Made by a program: the position numbers and the translations under genes. From positions 1-10,904 of the forward strand of contig SXVE01000199.1 in the NCBI GenBank assembly GCA_005790265.1: a stretch of DNA of 10,904 nt. The letters run 5' to 3'. Every line of letters begins with the position of its first letter. Positions within the stretch are counted from its first letter, which is position 1. Source of the DNA: Acidobacteriota bacterium. GTDB lineage: Bacteria; Acidobacteriota; Blastocatellia; Pyrinomonadales; Pyrinomonadaceae. Positions 1 to 7,308 of the stretch are shown one piece after another. The notes beneath the pieces were generated by a model, which had not been told where the DNA came from, searched no databases, and was given only the letters and a program-made list of their open reading frames with translations.

Positions 1-691
1 CCGTCACGCCTTCTTCTTTAGTGCCGAGAATCTCGCGAACTTCCGTATTCCACATTATTTCGATTTTCTCATTGGCGAAAACGCGTTCCTGCATGATTTT
101 TGAAGCGCGAAACGAATCGCGCCGATGCATCAGCGTTACTTTTGAAGCAAATCGCGTCAAGAAAAGAGCTTCTTCCATTGCCGTGTCGCCGCCGCCGACA
201 ATCGTTACCGGTTTTCCGCGAAAGAAAAATCCGTCGCACGTCGCGCACGCTGAAACGCCGTTGCCGCCCAAACCGACCGGAACCGGTTCTTCGCCCGGAA
301 TGCCGAGCCATTTCGCCGATGCGCCGGTCGAAATTATCAGCGTGTCCGCCTTAATAATCGTTGTAATTTCCTGGCTTTCTTCGCTCGATTTGCCGTAGAG
401 CGTGAATGGTCTCTGTGAGAGATCAACTTTTTCGATCCACGTGTTCAGAAACTCCGTGCCGAATCGTTCGGCTTGCGCGCGAAACTGAACCATCAATTCC
501 GGTCCCATGATTCCGCTAGCAAATCCGGGATAATTTTCCACGTCGGTGGTAATTGTCAACTGACCGCCCGGCTGCGGTCCTTCGACGACGAGCGGTTCGA
601 GCTGCGCCCTCGAAGCGTAAATTGCGGCGGTTAGACCCGCCGGACCTGAACCCAAAATGACGACTTTGCGCTGTATTTCCGTTTCTGACAT
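1..691 (-). CDS. trxB: Thioredoxin-disulfide reductase, N-terminal part (cut by left window edge)
   Basis: Cytoplasmic FAD flavoenzyme that passes electrons from NADPH to thioredoxin. I translated 230 codons from the ATG at 691-689; the frame is still open at base 1, so about 80-90 C-terminal residues are missing compared with the usual length of just over 310. Seen in order: the FAD dinucleotide motif GSGPAG at residues 14-19, the ENYPGF segment near 52-57, the redox-active CATC disulfide pair at Cys149 and Cys152 followed by DG, the NADPH-site GGGDTAMEE at 167-175, and HRR at 189-191, which in this family contacts the NADPH 2'-phosphate. All catalytic elements in the visible part are intact. 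It is divergent from the PilZ gene across a 252-base spacer. No good Shine-Dalgarno sequence is present; a G5 run lies too far upstream. The identification is secure; only the C-terminus is unseen. Confidence 0.96.
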   Translation of the reverse strand, partial: MSETEIQRKVVILGSGPAGLTAAIYASRAQLEPLVVEGPQPGGQLTITTDVENYPGFASGIMGPELMVQFRAQAERFGTEFLNTWIEKVDLSQRPFTLYGKSSEESQEITTIIKADTLIISTGASAKWLGIPGEEPVPVGLGGNGVSACATCDGFFFRGKPVTIVGGGDTAMEEALFLTRFASKVTLMHRRDSFRASKIMQERVFANEKIEIMWNTEVREILGTKEEGVT

Positions 692-723
692 AGTGATTGT
701 CGCTGCCCCCGAATATTCAAAAA

Positions 724-729
724 ATTATA
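724..729 (-). promoter_or_regulatory. Candidate -10 box for trxB
   Basis: A perfect TATAAT on the minus strand lies 32 bases upstream of the trxB start codon. It would give a leader of about 26 bases. No good -35 hexamer sits 16-18 bases further upstream, and the region is very AT-rich, so a chance match is possible. Confidence 0.35.
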
Positions 730-735
730 TTCAAT

Positions 736-757
736 TTAAGTATAAATTAAGTATAAA
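736..757. repeat. Perfect 11-bp tandem duplication in the trxB/pilZ spacer
   Basis: The 11-mer TTAAGTATAAA occurs twice head to tail (736-746 and 747-757). It lies just upstream of the candidate trxB -10 box. Eleven bases is about one helical turn, so two copies would face the same side of the DNA, as in some operators. AT-rich slippage is an equally simple origin. Confidence 0.5.
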
Positions 758-792
758 CACCAACCGCGCAGTTAGTCGAATTCGGCGTTTTC

Positions 793-820
793 GCGGCGAC
801 GGGTATTTCGCCGCATTTTT
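793..820 (+). terminator. Terminator-like hairpin in the trxB-pilZ divergent spacer
   Basis: GCGGCGA (793-799) pairs perfectly with TCGCCGC (808-814) around an 8-base loop, followed by A and five T. This has the shape of a rho-independent terminator reading rightward. No plus-strand gene in the window lies upstream of it. It would therefore act either on rightward transcripts from the trxB side or as an attenuator ahead of the PilZ gene. It could also be a chance hairpin. Confidence 0.35.
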
Positions 821-943
821 CCGATGCCAATTTCACTCGTTCAAAGACTTTACAAAAAAAGACAATTTAATTACATATTTGCGCTCTTTCGTGGTAAACT
901 GTTGCCGTTTTACATACTTTTAACTCGTTTTAAGACTTAATCA

Positions 944-1315
944 ATGTCAACGAATATGCAGCCTCAATTTGAGGAAAAACGCTTTGCGCTTCGGATGGCA
1001 CTTCGTTTGCCGATTGTCGTTTCCGGTCGGTCTGAAGACGGCGCCGCGTGGAGCGAACCGACTGAAACCGACGATATTTCCACTTTGGGCGCGCTGTTTC
1101 AGCTTAATCAAAAAGTTGCGCAGGACGATAATTTGTATATCCGTTCGCATCGTCCGGACGGCGTTCCGGTCGAAGTCAAAGCGCGCGTTGTCCGCGTTGC
1201 GCCTGCCAATTACGGCACGTCGCGCATCGCCATTTCCGTGATCGAATCAAAAGAAAGCTGGCTGCGCCTGTTCGTCGCCTGGATTGCCGACGATAAACCG
1301 GACGAAGATCAATAA
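944..1315 (+). CDS. PilZ-domain protein, putative c-di-GMP receptor
   Basis: A 123-residue cytoplasmic protein that is essentially a single PilZ domain. Seen: an RxxxR-type motif at residues 13-17 (RFALR, with an overlapping second match at 17-21), then a beta-strand-like stretch and the second signature D44-I-S46-T-L-G49, matching the family D/NxSxxG. Both halves of the known c-di-GMP-binding signature are thus present. Members of this family bind cyclic di-GMP and change the activity of partner proteins in motility, secretion or polysaccharide production; the partner here cannot be told from the context. There is no other domain and no membrane segment, and the C-terminus is acidic. The start at 944 is the first ATG; a second at 956 would still keep the signature. 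Neither has a clear ribosome binding site. The next gene, a crotonase, follows after 170 bases and need not be co-transcribed. Confidence 0.8.
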   Translation: MSTNMQPQFEEKRFALRMALRLPIVVSGRSEDGAAWSEPTETDDISTLGALFQLNQKVAQDDNLYIRSHRPDGVPVEVKARVVRVAPANYGTSRIAISVIESKESWLRLFVAWIADDKPDEDQ

Positions 1316-1335
1316 AAAATCAAAAAGACGGCGAC

Positions 1336-1356
1336 AAAACGCGCCAAAAACGCGCC
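1336..1356. repeat. Near-tandem GC-rich 10-mer repeat after the PilZ gene
   Basis: AAAACGCGCC occurs at 1336-1345 and again at 1347-1356, giving an 11-base period. It lies just behind the PilZ stop codon. On the minus strand, part of it can form a short hairpin (GGCG/CGCC) followed by T-rich sequence. No clear plus-strand terminator for the PilZ gene was found in this spacer. Confidence 0.45.
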
Positions 1357-1485
1357 GAACAAAACCTCTCAATTTGTTTCTCGCGGATTTTTCTCATAAA
1401 ATTCACAATCAATTCAAAATAAATTGAATAAACCCGACATTGCCGAAATCCCTGATTTTTCGCAACCGAGATTTATTATAAAACT

Positions 1486-2268
1486 ATGCCAAACTACGAA
1501 ACGATTCTGGTAGAAAAACGCGACGCCGTTGCCGTTTTGACGATTAATCGTCCCGACAAATTAAACGCTTTAAATTCCAAAGTGCATCTCGAAGCCGTCG
1601 CCGCCCTTGACGAATTGAAATCTGACTCCGCCGTTCGCGTTTTAATAATCACCGGCGCGGGCGAAAAATCATTCGTCGCCGGTGCCGACATTTCCGAATT
1701 TGCCGGTCAGACGCCGGTTTCGCAGCGCGCCGGATTTCTCGAACGCACGCTGTTTAATTCGCTCGAAAATTTTCCGAAGCCGGTAATCGCGATGGTCAAC
1801 GGATTTTGTCTCGGCGGCGGCTGCGAACTCGCGCTCGCCTGCGACATCCGACTCGCCAGCGAAAAAGCGCGCTTCGGACAGCCGGAAATCAATCTCGGAA
1901 TTATTCCCGGCGGCGGCGGAACGCAGCGTTTGACGCGGCTCGTCGGCGAAGGAAAATCAATGGAGATGATTTTGACCGGCGATTTGATTGACGCCGCGAC
2001 CGCGTTTAATCTCGGACTTGTCAATCACGTTTACGCGCCAAACGAACTCGAAGCGAAAACGATGGAAATGGCAAATAAAATCGCGGAAAAATCGCCGATT
2101 GCGCTCCAAATGGCGAAAGAAGCCGTCAAACTCGCCGCGCGCTCAAATCTCGACGAAGGTTTGCGCCGCGAAATTGATTTGTTCGCGATTTGTTTTTCGA
2201 CCGAAGACAAAGAAGAAGGTGTCACGGCGTTTCTGGAAAAACGCAAACCGGTTTTTCAAGGAAAGTAG
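1486..2268 (+). CDS. Enoyl-CoA hydratase / crotonase family protein
   Basis: A 260-residue cytoplasmic enzyme of normal length for a single-domain crotonase. The family hydrates trans-2-enoyl-CoA to 3-hydroxyacyl-CoA in beta-oxidation and related acyl-CoA pathways. Seen: the N-terminal strand with NRPDKLNALN at 21-30; the CoA/oxyanion segment FVAGADISEF at 63-72; the second oxyanion-hole segment GFCLGGGCELALACD at 106-120, carrying Glu114; and GQPEINLGIIPGGGGTQRL at 131-149, carrying Glu134. The two glutamates match the catalytic pair of rat mitochondrial hydratase (Glu144 and Glu164), including the 20-residue spacing, so true hydratase activity is likely. The C-terminal trimerisation helices and the FLEKRKPVF ending are present. 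A TATTAT box at 1474-1479 is so close to the ATG that the message could be leaderless; there is no Shine-Dalgarno. The exact substrate (short-chain fatty acyl, crotonyl or aromatic-catabolic) is not determined. Confidence 0.93.
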   Translation: MPNYETILVEKRDAVAVLTINRPDKLNALNSKVHLEAVAALDELKSDSAVRVLIITGAGEKSFVAGADISEFAGQTPVSQRAGFLERTLFNSLENFPKPVIAMVNGFCLGGGCELALACDIRLASEKARFGQPEINLGIIPGGGGTQRLTRLVGEGKSMEMILTGDLIDAATAFNLGLVNHVYAPNELEAKTMEMANKIAEKSPIALQMAKEAVKLAARSNLDEGLRREIDLFAICFSTEDKEEGVTAFLEKRKPVFQGK

Positions 2269-2277
2269 GTAACAATA

Positions 2278-2372
2278 ACGAATTTCAAATTACGAACTTC
2301 AAATTATGACCTGTCAGCTAAGAATTCACGACCGATTAAAATCGTATTTTCGGCGCGTAATTTGAAATTCGT
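2278..2372. repeat. Composite inverted repeat between the crotonase gene and tRNA-Ala
   Basis: A 17-base arm at 2278-2294 (core AATTTCAAATTACG) is perfectly repeated in inverse orientation at 2356-2372, about 60 bases away. The left arm is itself the first of two tandem 14-mers (2278-2291 and 2292-2305, one mismatch). The right side carries an extra TAATTCG-type unit. AAT-TACGAAT-like units of this sort occur as dispersed spacer repeats in some bacterial genomes. The 95-base unit could be a non-autonomous, MITE-like element. No transposase or clear target-site duplication was seen. Confidence 0.5.
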
Positions 2373-2392
2373 AATTCGTAATTGTTTTACCC

Positions 2393-2420
2393 TTGACGCT
2401 TTCGACAAATTTCGTTAAAT
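2393..2420 (+). promoter_or_regulatory. Candidate sigma70-type promoter of the tRNA-Ala gene
   Basis: TTGACG (2393-2398, five of six consensus bases) is followed after 16 bases by TTAAAT (2415-2420, four of six). Transcription would begin near 2427, leaving a short 5' leader of about 40 bases before the mature tRNA. This is the best -35 box in the window. Confidence 0.5.
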
Positions 2421-2469
2421 TCATTGTTTGCCGCTTTCATTCGTTTTGAAATGCGATTTTTGAAAAAAT

Positions 2470-2546
2470 GGGGATGTAGCTCAGTTTGGCAGAGCGCTGC
2501 AATGGCATTGCAGAGGTCAGGAGTTCGACCCTCCTCATCTCCACCA
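2470..2546 (+). tRNA. tRNA-Ala, anticodon GGC
   Basis: A complete 77-base cloverleaf with encoded CCA at 2544-2546. The acceptor stem GGGGATG pairs with CATCTCC and includes the G3:U70 wobble, the known identity element for alanyl-tRNA synthetase. The D-stem is GCTC/GAGC with GG in the loop. The anticodon stem CTGCA/TGCAG encloses loop ATGGCAT, placing GGC at 2504-2506, which reads GCC codons. The T-stem AGGAG/CTCCT encloses TTCGACC. It is a single-gene unit with its own promoter and a strong terminator starting 34 bases downstream. Confidence 0.97.
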
Positions 2547-2580
2547 AAATTTTTACTGCAAAGTTAGAAAAATAATCATA

Positions 2581-2635
2581 AAAAAGTGCGAAATTGACGG
2601 CGAAAATGCCCGAAAATTTCGCACTTTTTGTTTTT
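2581..2635 (+). terminator. Rho-independent terminator of tRNA-Ala
   Basis: A perfect 15-bp stem (2581-2595 pairing with 2615-2629; core AGTGCGAAATT) encloses a 19-base loop that contains a further GGC/GCC pairing. The 3' arm ends in five T, followed by G and five more T. The A-rich 5' flank would let it work leftward too, but no minus-strand gene in the window needs it. Confidence 0.8.
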
Positions 2636-2724
2636 GGCTCACTCTATTTTTATCGCGCTCGATAATTTTTCCATTTCGGAGCGTTTAATCAGTAAAATAT
2701 TAACGGTAAAATATAAATTATCTG

Positions 2725-3027
2725 ATGAAAAATAATTCGAGCGGCGAAAAAACAGTAACGGAATGTCGCGACGGCTGCGGCGCGTGTTGTATCGCGCCTT
2801 CGATTTCGTCGGCAATTCCGCAAATGCCGAACGGCAAACCGGCGGGCGTTCGCTGCGTGCAGCTGACGAACGATCATCGCTGCCGAATATTCGGTCAACC
2901 GGAACGACCCGCCGTTTGCGGCGCGCTCAAGCCATCGTTCGAAATGTGCGGAACTTCAACCCGCACCGCGTTTCAAAACCTCGTCCGAATAGAACGCGCG
3001 ACTCGACCGGCGGCGAAAATTCTTTAA
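2725..3027 (+). CDS. YkgJ-family cysteine-cluster protein (putative zinc/iron-binding)
   Basis: A 100-residue soluble protein with the cysteine pattern of the CxxCxxCC / YkgJ family (PF03692-like). Members are thought to bind zinc or an iron-sulfur cluster, and their cellular role is not established. Seen: C14-xxx-C18-GA-C21-C22 at the N-terminus, the GKPAGVRC segment ending at Cys44, Cys53 in HRCRIFG, Cys65 after the ERPAVC turn, and Cys75 in MCG. That is eight cysteines in 100 residues, all at family-typical positions. There is no signal peptide or membrane segment. The start is the first ATG. It has no Shine-Dalgarno, and a TATAAA box (2712-2717) ends only eight bases before it, so a very short leader or leaderless message is possible. 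It stands alone between the tRNA terminator and a convergent gene. It may act as a metal-site or maturation protein, but the neighbours give no clue. Confidence 0.82.
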   Translation: MKNNSSGEKTVTECRDGCGACCIAPSISSAIPQMPNGKPAGVRCVQLTNDHRCRIFGQPERPAVCGALKPSFEMCGTSTRTAFQNLVRIERATRPAAKIL

Positions 3028-3068
3028 GACTTCTTAATAAATAATCGCGAAAATTCAAACGCAATGCT

Positions 3069-3096
3069 TTTTTCCCATCGTCAGTGTCGGGAAAAA
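3069..3096. other. Weak hairpin in the convergent gap 3028-3098
   Basis: TTTTTCCC (3069-3076) pairs with GGGAAAAA (3089-3096) across a 12-base loop, between the ends of the YkgJ-like gene and the opposing secreted-protein gene. Its place suits a two-way transcription stop. Neither strand has a run of T after the stem, so it is not a standard intrinsic terminator. Confidence 0.3.
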
Positions 3097-3098
3097 TG

Positions 3099-4055
3099 TT
3101 AATTGTTCGAGTCTTTACCGGCGTCGCTCACCTGCACGTTCGTGTTGAATAAACGGTAGCGCGTGTAATCAACTCTTGTGCGCATTCCCGCGATTTTCGC
3201 GCCGCGGTTGATCCAGCTGCTTTCGGAAAAATACGGAAGCAGAATCGTTTGTTCGGGATTTTCAAATTTTACGAATCGAAAACCGATGGTAAAATTTTGC
3301 GAGTCGTAATTTATCGTTACCGACGGACGGACGAGCGGAACGATTCCGACTTTCACCACTTTTTTCGGAATCGTCGCCGAAAAAATTTCGTTTTGCTGCC
3401 AATTAATTTGAACGACATTAAAATTAGCTGCGTCAACCCAAATCTTCCCAATCATTTGCAGCGGTCGCGATAGAAAAAAACAATCGTCTTTTTCCACGAG
3501 TTTCAGCGGCTCGGACGGCGGATTCGGCGCAACCGTGATGACGAGAGTTTTTCTGCCGTCGAGATCAACTTCGCCGCCGCCGCTGCTGAAAATATACTGA
3601 GATTGATTTTTCGGCAGCAAAAAAGCGAGCGGATTTTCGTAAACCGGCTGCGGATTCAGCTGTTCGCATTTGGATATTTCCGGCGACGGCGGATTTTTAA
3701 CGATTTTGCCGTCAACTGATTTCAAAGTGCGCGTAAAAATCGGTTGTTTTTCGCCGGTCGCGCTCGACTGATTGACCGTCATAATTGATTCGTAAACGAA
3801 ATTCTGCGGTTTTCCTTTTGCCGCCGCATCATCTTTTAACTGCTGCTGCCGCACGACTTCGGTAAATGCGACGCGCACCATCGAATCGAGATTTTGCTGC
3901 ACGGCGCGCCCGACTTTTTCAAGCAAAATCGCGGTTTGCGAAGTGTTTGGCGGCGCGTTCGAAATCGAGTTTTCAACCGGATTCTGACCGAATACGGAAA
4001 AGCTGAGCGCTGCAATCGAAAACAAAATCGAAAATAAAATAAATTCGCGTTTCAT
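3099..4055 (-). CDS. Secreted protein of unknown function, downstream partner of the TonB-dependent receptor
   Basis: A 318-residue exported protein that I cannot place in a named family. I chose the ATG at 4055 because a signal peptide begins directly there (MKREF, hydrophobic 5-21, likely cut after VFG before Gln24); a TTG six codons upstream would only add hydrophilic residues. No lipobox cysteine is present, so it is probably periplasmic or secreted rather than a lipoprotein. Residues 40-75 look helical. The rest is beta-rich, with the segment IGKIWVDAANFNVVQINW at 202-219; similar stretches occur in acidobacterial secreted hypotheticals and recall LolA/MucB-like curved sheets, though this is only a resemblance. 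Cys130 and Cys192 could form a disulfide. The C-terminus has a VDYTRYRLF segment. It starts 44 bases after the receptor stop codon with no terminator between, so the two are probably co-transcribed. Confidence 0.75.
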   Translation of the reverse strand: MKREFILFSILFSIAALSFSVFGQNPVENSISNAPPNTSQTAILLEKVGRAVQQNLDSMVRVAFTEVVRQQQLKDDAAAKGKPQNFVYESIMTVNQSSATGEKQPIFTRTLKSVDGKIVKNPPSPEISKCEQLNPQPVYENPLAFLLPKNQSQYIFSSGGGEVDLDGRKTLVITVAPNPPSEPLKLVEKDDCFFLSRPLQMIGKIWVDAANFNVVQINWQQNEIFSATIPKKVVKVGIVPLVRPSVTINYDSQNFTIGFRFVKFENPEQTILLPYFSESSWINRGAKIAGMRTRVDYTRYRLFNTNVQVSDAGKDSNN

Positions 4056-4099
4056 AAAATCTGATTGATCCAAAAAATCGTGGTTAATCGCCGCTGTTG

Positions 4100-7000
4100 T
4101 TAAAAGCTGAATCTGAGCTGTAATTCGACGCGGCGATTGCCGGAAGTTTGCGCGCCGCCGCCGCGTCCGAAACCACCGGAGCCGTTGTTTGAAATGCCGA
4201 AAACCGGCGAACTCAAATTGCCGGAAGGCACGCTCTCGTTCGTATTGTTCAAAAGATTTTGAATATTGACCGACAAATTCAGATTATAGCGGCTGCCGGT
4301 TTCCGCATTGCCCGCCGCGCCGCCGCGTCGTTGTCGTCCGCCGTTTCCGCCATTTCCGCCATTTCTGCCGTTTCTTCTGCCGCCGGTTGCTGCGCCGCCG
4401 GTCGCCTCGCCGCCGAAGCCGAAAGTTTTGCTGACGCGCAAATTAACGACGGAAAACGACGGCGCGATTCCGTAATTTCGTGGAATCAGCGTTTGTCCCG
4501 GTTGCGGGTTAACGTCGAAATCGCCGAACGGCGTCACGCGCAAATTGGCGGCGGCGGTTTGCGCGTCGGCAAAAGCCGGACGTTCGGTAAACAAAGTATC
4601 GCCATTCGTGTCGCGTCCGGTCGTGATATTAAACGGACGCCCGGAATTGAAGGTAAAAATCGGATTGAGCCGAACGTCCCACGGCAGTCCGCTGATCGTT
4701 CCGAAAACCGTCACGCGATGCCGCGTGTCCTGCGTCGAACGTCCGTATTCGCCGCTCGTATCGTATTGATTGATCGGAAAACTGCCGAGTCCTTCGGTAT
4801 CGCTGCGCGCCCAATTCAAAGTGTAATTCGCCCGCATCGTCAACGATTGACTGAAGCGATTATTAAGGCTGAAAATCAATTGCTGCTGATCGAATCGTCC
4901 GGTTGATTCGTACTGAAAAACGTTCGCCTCAGTCGGTGACGGACGAATTCCGCTGCCGGAAACGCCGGGCACAAACGTTCCGGGAAGCGGCGCGTTGATG
5001 TTGCGCGAACGCAGCACATTGCGCGTTTGCGCGTTGACGAAATTGACCGAAAGATTCGTGCGAAAAGGCAGTTGCCGTTCGTAGCTGAATGAAGTTTGAA
5101 TGGTGTACGGCGTGCGCAAATCTTCGTCAAGTCGGCGTATGCTCTGGCGAACAGCGAATGCGGAAAACTGCGCGGCGGTCGGCACGGCGGGAAACAAATC
5201 GAGAAAATTAAACCCGTTCGGCGTCGAAGTCGTAATGACGAATTGCTGCTGAGTCGCGCCGGTAAATCGCAGCGTTTGCGACAGCAAAGATTCGTTGAAA
5301 TTGTTGTAAAAAATTCCGATGCCGCCGCGAATCACCGAACGTCGTCCGCGCCGCGACTGATTCGTGTCAGCGTTTCTCGCGCCGAACTGCGGCGACCACG
5401 CGAAACCGAATCGCGGCGCGAAATTAAAGTTGCTGTTGATGTTGCTCTGCCAATCGTAGCGCAACCCGAACGAAAGCGTCAGATCCGGATTAACGCGCCA
5501 ATCGTCCTGCACGAACGGGCTGAAATCCGTCTGCGAATACTCGATCAGCGGATTGCCGCCCGAAATCGAAAACTGCGTCGCGCCGCCGCCGCGCGCGCGA
5601 ATTTCAGCGGGCGCAAGTCCGAGCCGCTGAAAAAGAAGCGTCCTGCGATATCGTTCGACGCTGGTAATTTGCGTGTTTACAATACTTCCGCTCGCGTTGC
5701 GAACGATTTGATTATTAGCGTCGAGCTGCGGAGCTTCGCCGCCGCCGAAAGTGTACGTTCCGGCGAAATTCTGCTCGGAAGCGTTTTCCGTCCAAGCTGC
5801 GCGCAGCCGCCCGCCCGCTTTTAAAGAATGCGCGCCCGCCGTCCACGAAGTGAAATTTTGCAGCTCGATGCGATCCTGATTGTTAAACGACAAACCGATT
5901 TGCGCGCCGCCGCCGGTAAAAGCGTCGAGCACGCGGACGGTCGGCGTCAAACTGCCGCCCGCCTGATTGCGGCGATTGCGTTCATACTGAAAACGCGTTT
6001 CGTTGATGATTTTTTGATTGATGACGCTCGTTTCCGTCAGCTGAACCGTGTGTTGCGCGGTACTGGAATCAAAGGCGCGCGACGCGAGATTAAAACCGCC
6101 GATTCCTTCATTGATGCGGTCGTTTTTTTCAAACGTATAACGAGCGACCAAAGTGTTCGTTTCGTTGATCTGCCAATCAAAACGCGGGCTGAAAGTTGTG
6201 CCGCGCGACGGCGATAAAACGGTCTGATTGAGCGAGACGATATTCAGCGCCGGATCGAGAACGTTCGCGTTGATGTCGTCGTTATCGTCAACCGCGCGCC
6301 GCTGGTAATCAACAAAAAACGAAAGTTTTTTCGCCACGAGCGGACCGCTCGCGTTGCCGCCGAAACGCCTCGATTGATACGGCGCGCGCGTCGGCGCAAA
6401 CGGCGAACGCGAATTCAAACTTTCGTCATTAAAATTAAAAAACGCCTGTCCGCGAAATTTGTCCGTGCCGGGTTTGGAAAAAATTTCGACGCGCCCGTAA
6501 CCGAGCCGATCATATTCCGCCGAAAAAGGATTGCGGTTAATGCGAATTTCGCGAATTGATTCTTTCGGCGGAAGTCTGCCGCTCGTAAAACCGTCAATAT
6601 AAAATTGTCCTTCGGCGTCCACGCCGGCTGACGGACCGGCGAGCGCTTGCAGCGCTTCGGCTAAATCTTCCGGGTCGTCCGGCAGCGAATCGAGATCATC
6701 GCCGCGCAGCACGACCGCGTCCGCATTATTTTCAGGATCGGTTCCGATTTCCGTTTCATCCGATAAATTGATCGTTACTTCTTCCGCCGCTCCCGCCACC
6801 GTCAGACTAATGTCGAACGGCTCGGTGCGACCGGCGGTAATTTCGACTCTCGGATTTTCATACGGCGAGAAACCCGCCGCATCAACGCGAATCGCGTATC
6901 GTCCGAGCGGCAGCGTCGGAAAAACGTATTGTCCATGTTCGTCGGTTTGCGCCGCGCGCTCGATTCCGCCCTCATCAATCGCCGTTACCGTCACGTTAAC

Positions 7001-7141
7001 AACGATTGCGCCGAGAGAATCGGTTATTTGTCCGCGCAGCGTCGCCGTCGGTTGCTGCGCTTCAACTGTCGCCGCGCCGACAATCAGACAAAAAACTATA
7101 AAAAATCCCGGTAGAGCGGCTTCGCCAAATTTTTGTCGCAT
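4100..7141 (-). CDS. TonB-dependent receptor with N-terminal carboxypeptidase-regulatory-like domain
   Basis: A 1013-residue outer-membrane protein expected to import a ligand, unknown here, using TonB energy. Seen in order: a signal peptide (hydrophobic 12-27, likely cut after VEA before Gln29); a beta-sandwich regulatory-like domain at about 32-115 (LRGQITDSLGAIV, TDEHGQYVFPTLPLGRY, AAGFSPYE); a plug domain at about 130-230 with FYIDGFTSGRLPP and YGRVEIFSKPGT; then a long barrel of alternating aromatic strands. It ends in RVELQLRFSF with a terminal Phe, the outer-membrane insertion signal. I saw no clear TonB box. A glycine/asparagine/arginine-rich stretch interrupts the C-terminal barrel at about 908-949. 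This architecture (Oar-like/CarboxypepD_reg) is abundant in Acidobacteriota. The ATG at 7141 is supported by the signal peptide. It heads an operon with the secreted protein at 3099-4055; a TATAAT box lies 31 bases upstream. Confidence 0.92.
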   Translation of the reverse strand: MRQKFGEAALPGFFIVFCLIVGAATVEAQQPTATLRGQITDSLGAIVVNVTVTAIDEGGIERAAQTDEHGQYVFPTLPLGRYAIRVDAAGFSPYENPRVEITAGRTEPFDISLTVAGAAEEVTINLSDETEIGTDPENNADAVVLRGDDLDSLPDDPEDLAEALQALAGPSAGVDAEGQFYIDGFTSGRLPPKESIREIRINRNPFSAEYDRLGYGRVEIFSKPGTDKFRGQAFFNFNDESLNSRSPFAPTRAPYQSRRFGGNASGPLVAKKLSFFVDYQRRAVDDNDDINANVLDPALNIVSLNQTVLSPSRGTTFSPRFDWQINETNTLVARYTFEKNDRINEGIGGFNLASRAFDSSTAQHTVQLTETSVINQKIINETRFQYERNRRNQAGGSLTPTVRVLDAFTGGGAQIGLSFNNQDRIELQNFTSWTAGAHSLKAGGRLRAAWTENASEQNFAGTYTFGGGEAPQLDANNQIVRNASGSIVNTQITSVERYRRTLLFQRLGLAPAEIRARGGGATQFSISGGNPLIEYSQTDFSPFVQDDWRVNPDLTLSFGLRYDWQSNINSNFNFAPRFGFAWSPQFGARNADTNQSRRGRRSVIRGGIGIFYNNFNESLLSQTLRFTGATQQQFVITTSTPNGFNFLDLFPAVPTAAQFSAFAVRQSIRRLDEDLRTPYTIQTSFSYERQLPFRTNLSVNFVNAQTRNVLRSRNINAPLPGTFVPGVSGSGIRPSPTEANVFQYESTGRFDQQQLIFSLNNRFSQSLTMRANYTLNWARSDTEGLGSFPINQYDTSGEYGRSTQDTRHRVTVFGTISGLPWDVRLNPIFTFNSGRPFNITTGRDTNGDTLFTERPAFADAQTAAANLRVTPFGDFDVNPQPGQTLIPRNYGIAPSFSVVNLRVSKTFGFGGEATGGAATGGRRNGRNGGNGGNGGRQRRGGAAGNAETGSRYNLNLSVNIQNLLNNTNESVPSGNLSSPVFGISNNGSGGFGRGGGAQTSGNRRVELQLRFSF

Positions 7142-7172
7142 AATAATTCACAGTTCGGTTGCCGATTAAAAA

Positions 7173-7178
7173 ATTATA
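7173..7178 (-). promoter_or_regulatory. Candidate -10 box for the receptor operon
   Basis: A perfect TATAAT on the minus strand lies 31 bases upstream of the receptor ATG, giving a leader of about 25 bases. The matching -35 position (TTTTAA, 17-base spacing) is poor. No Shine-Dalgarno is visible in the leader. Confidence 0.38.
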
Positions 7179-7308
7179 CAGAAAAGCAAAAACGATTAAA
7201 AGATTTCGGCGAAAAACTTTGGAAGATTTTGCATTTATGTTTAGAAGAATCAATGACTTAGCCGACGAACAAAATGCGTCCGAGCAGCCGGGCGAAAAAA
7301 AAGCGCAT

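Noticed and set aside
21..398. Plus-strand open frame of 125 codons at the left end
   Set aside because: It runs antisense to the trxB frame, which carries all family motifs; the product resembles no protein.
4056..4073. Upstream TTG start for the secreted protein at 3099-4055
   Set aside because: It would place six hydrophilic residues before a signal peptide that begins naturally at the ATG at 4055.
5096..5824. A 242-codon plus-strand open frame, and another of 215 codons at 4259-4906, inside the receptor gene
   Set aside because: Both are antisense to the clearly coding receptor. Their products are arginine- and alanine-rich with no recognisable domain, as expected for the opposite strand of this codon usage.
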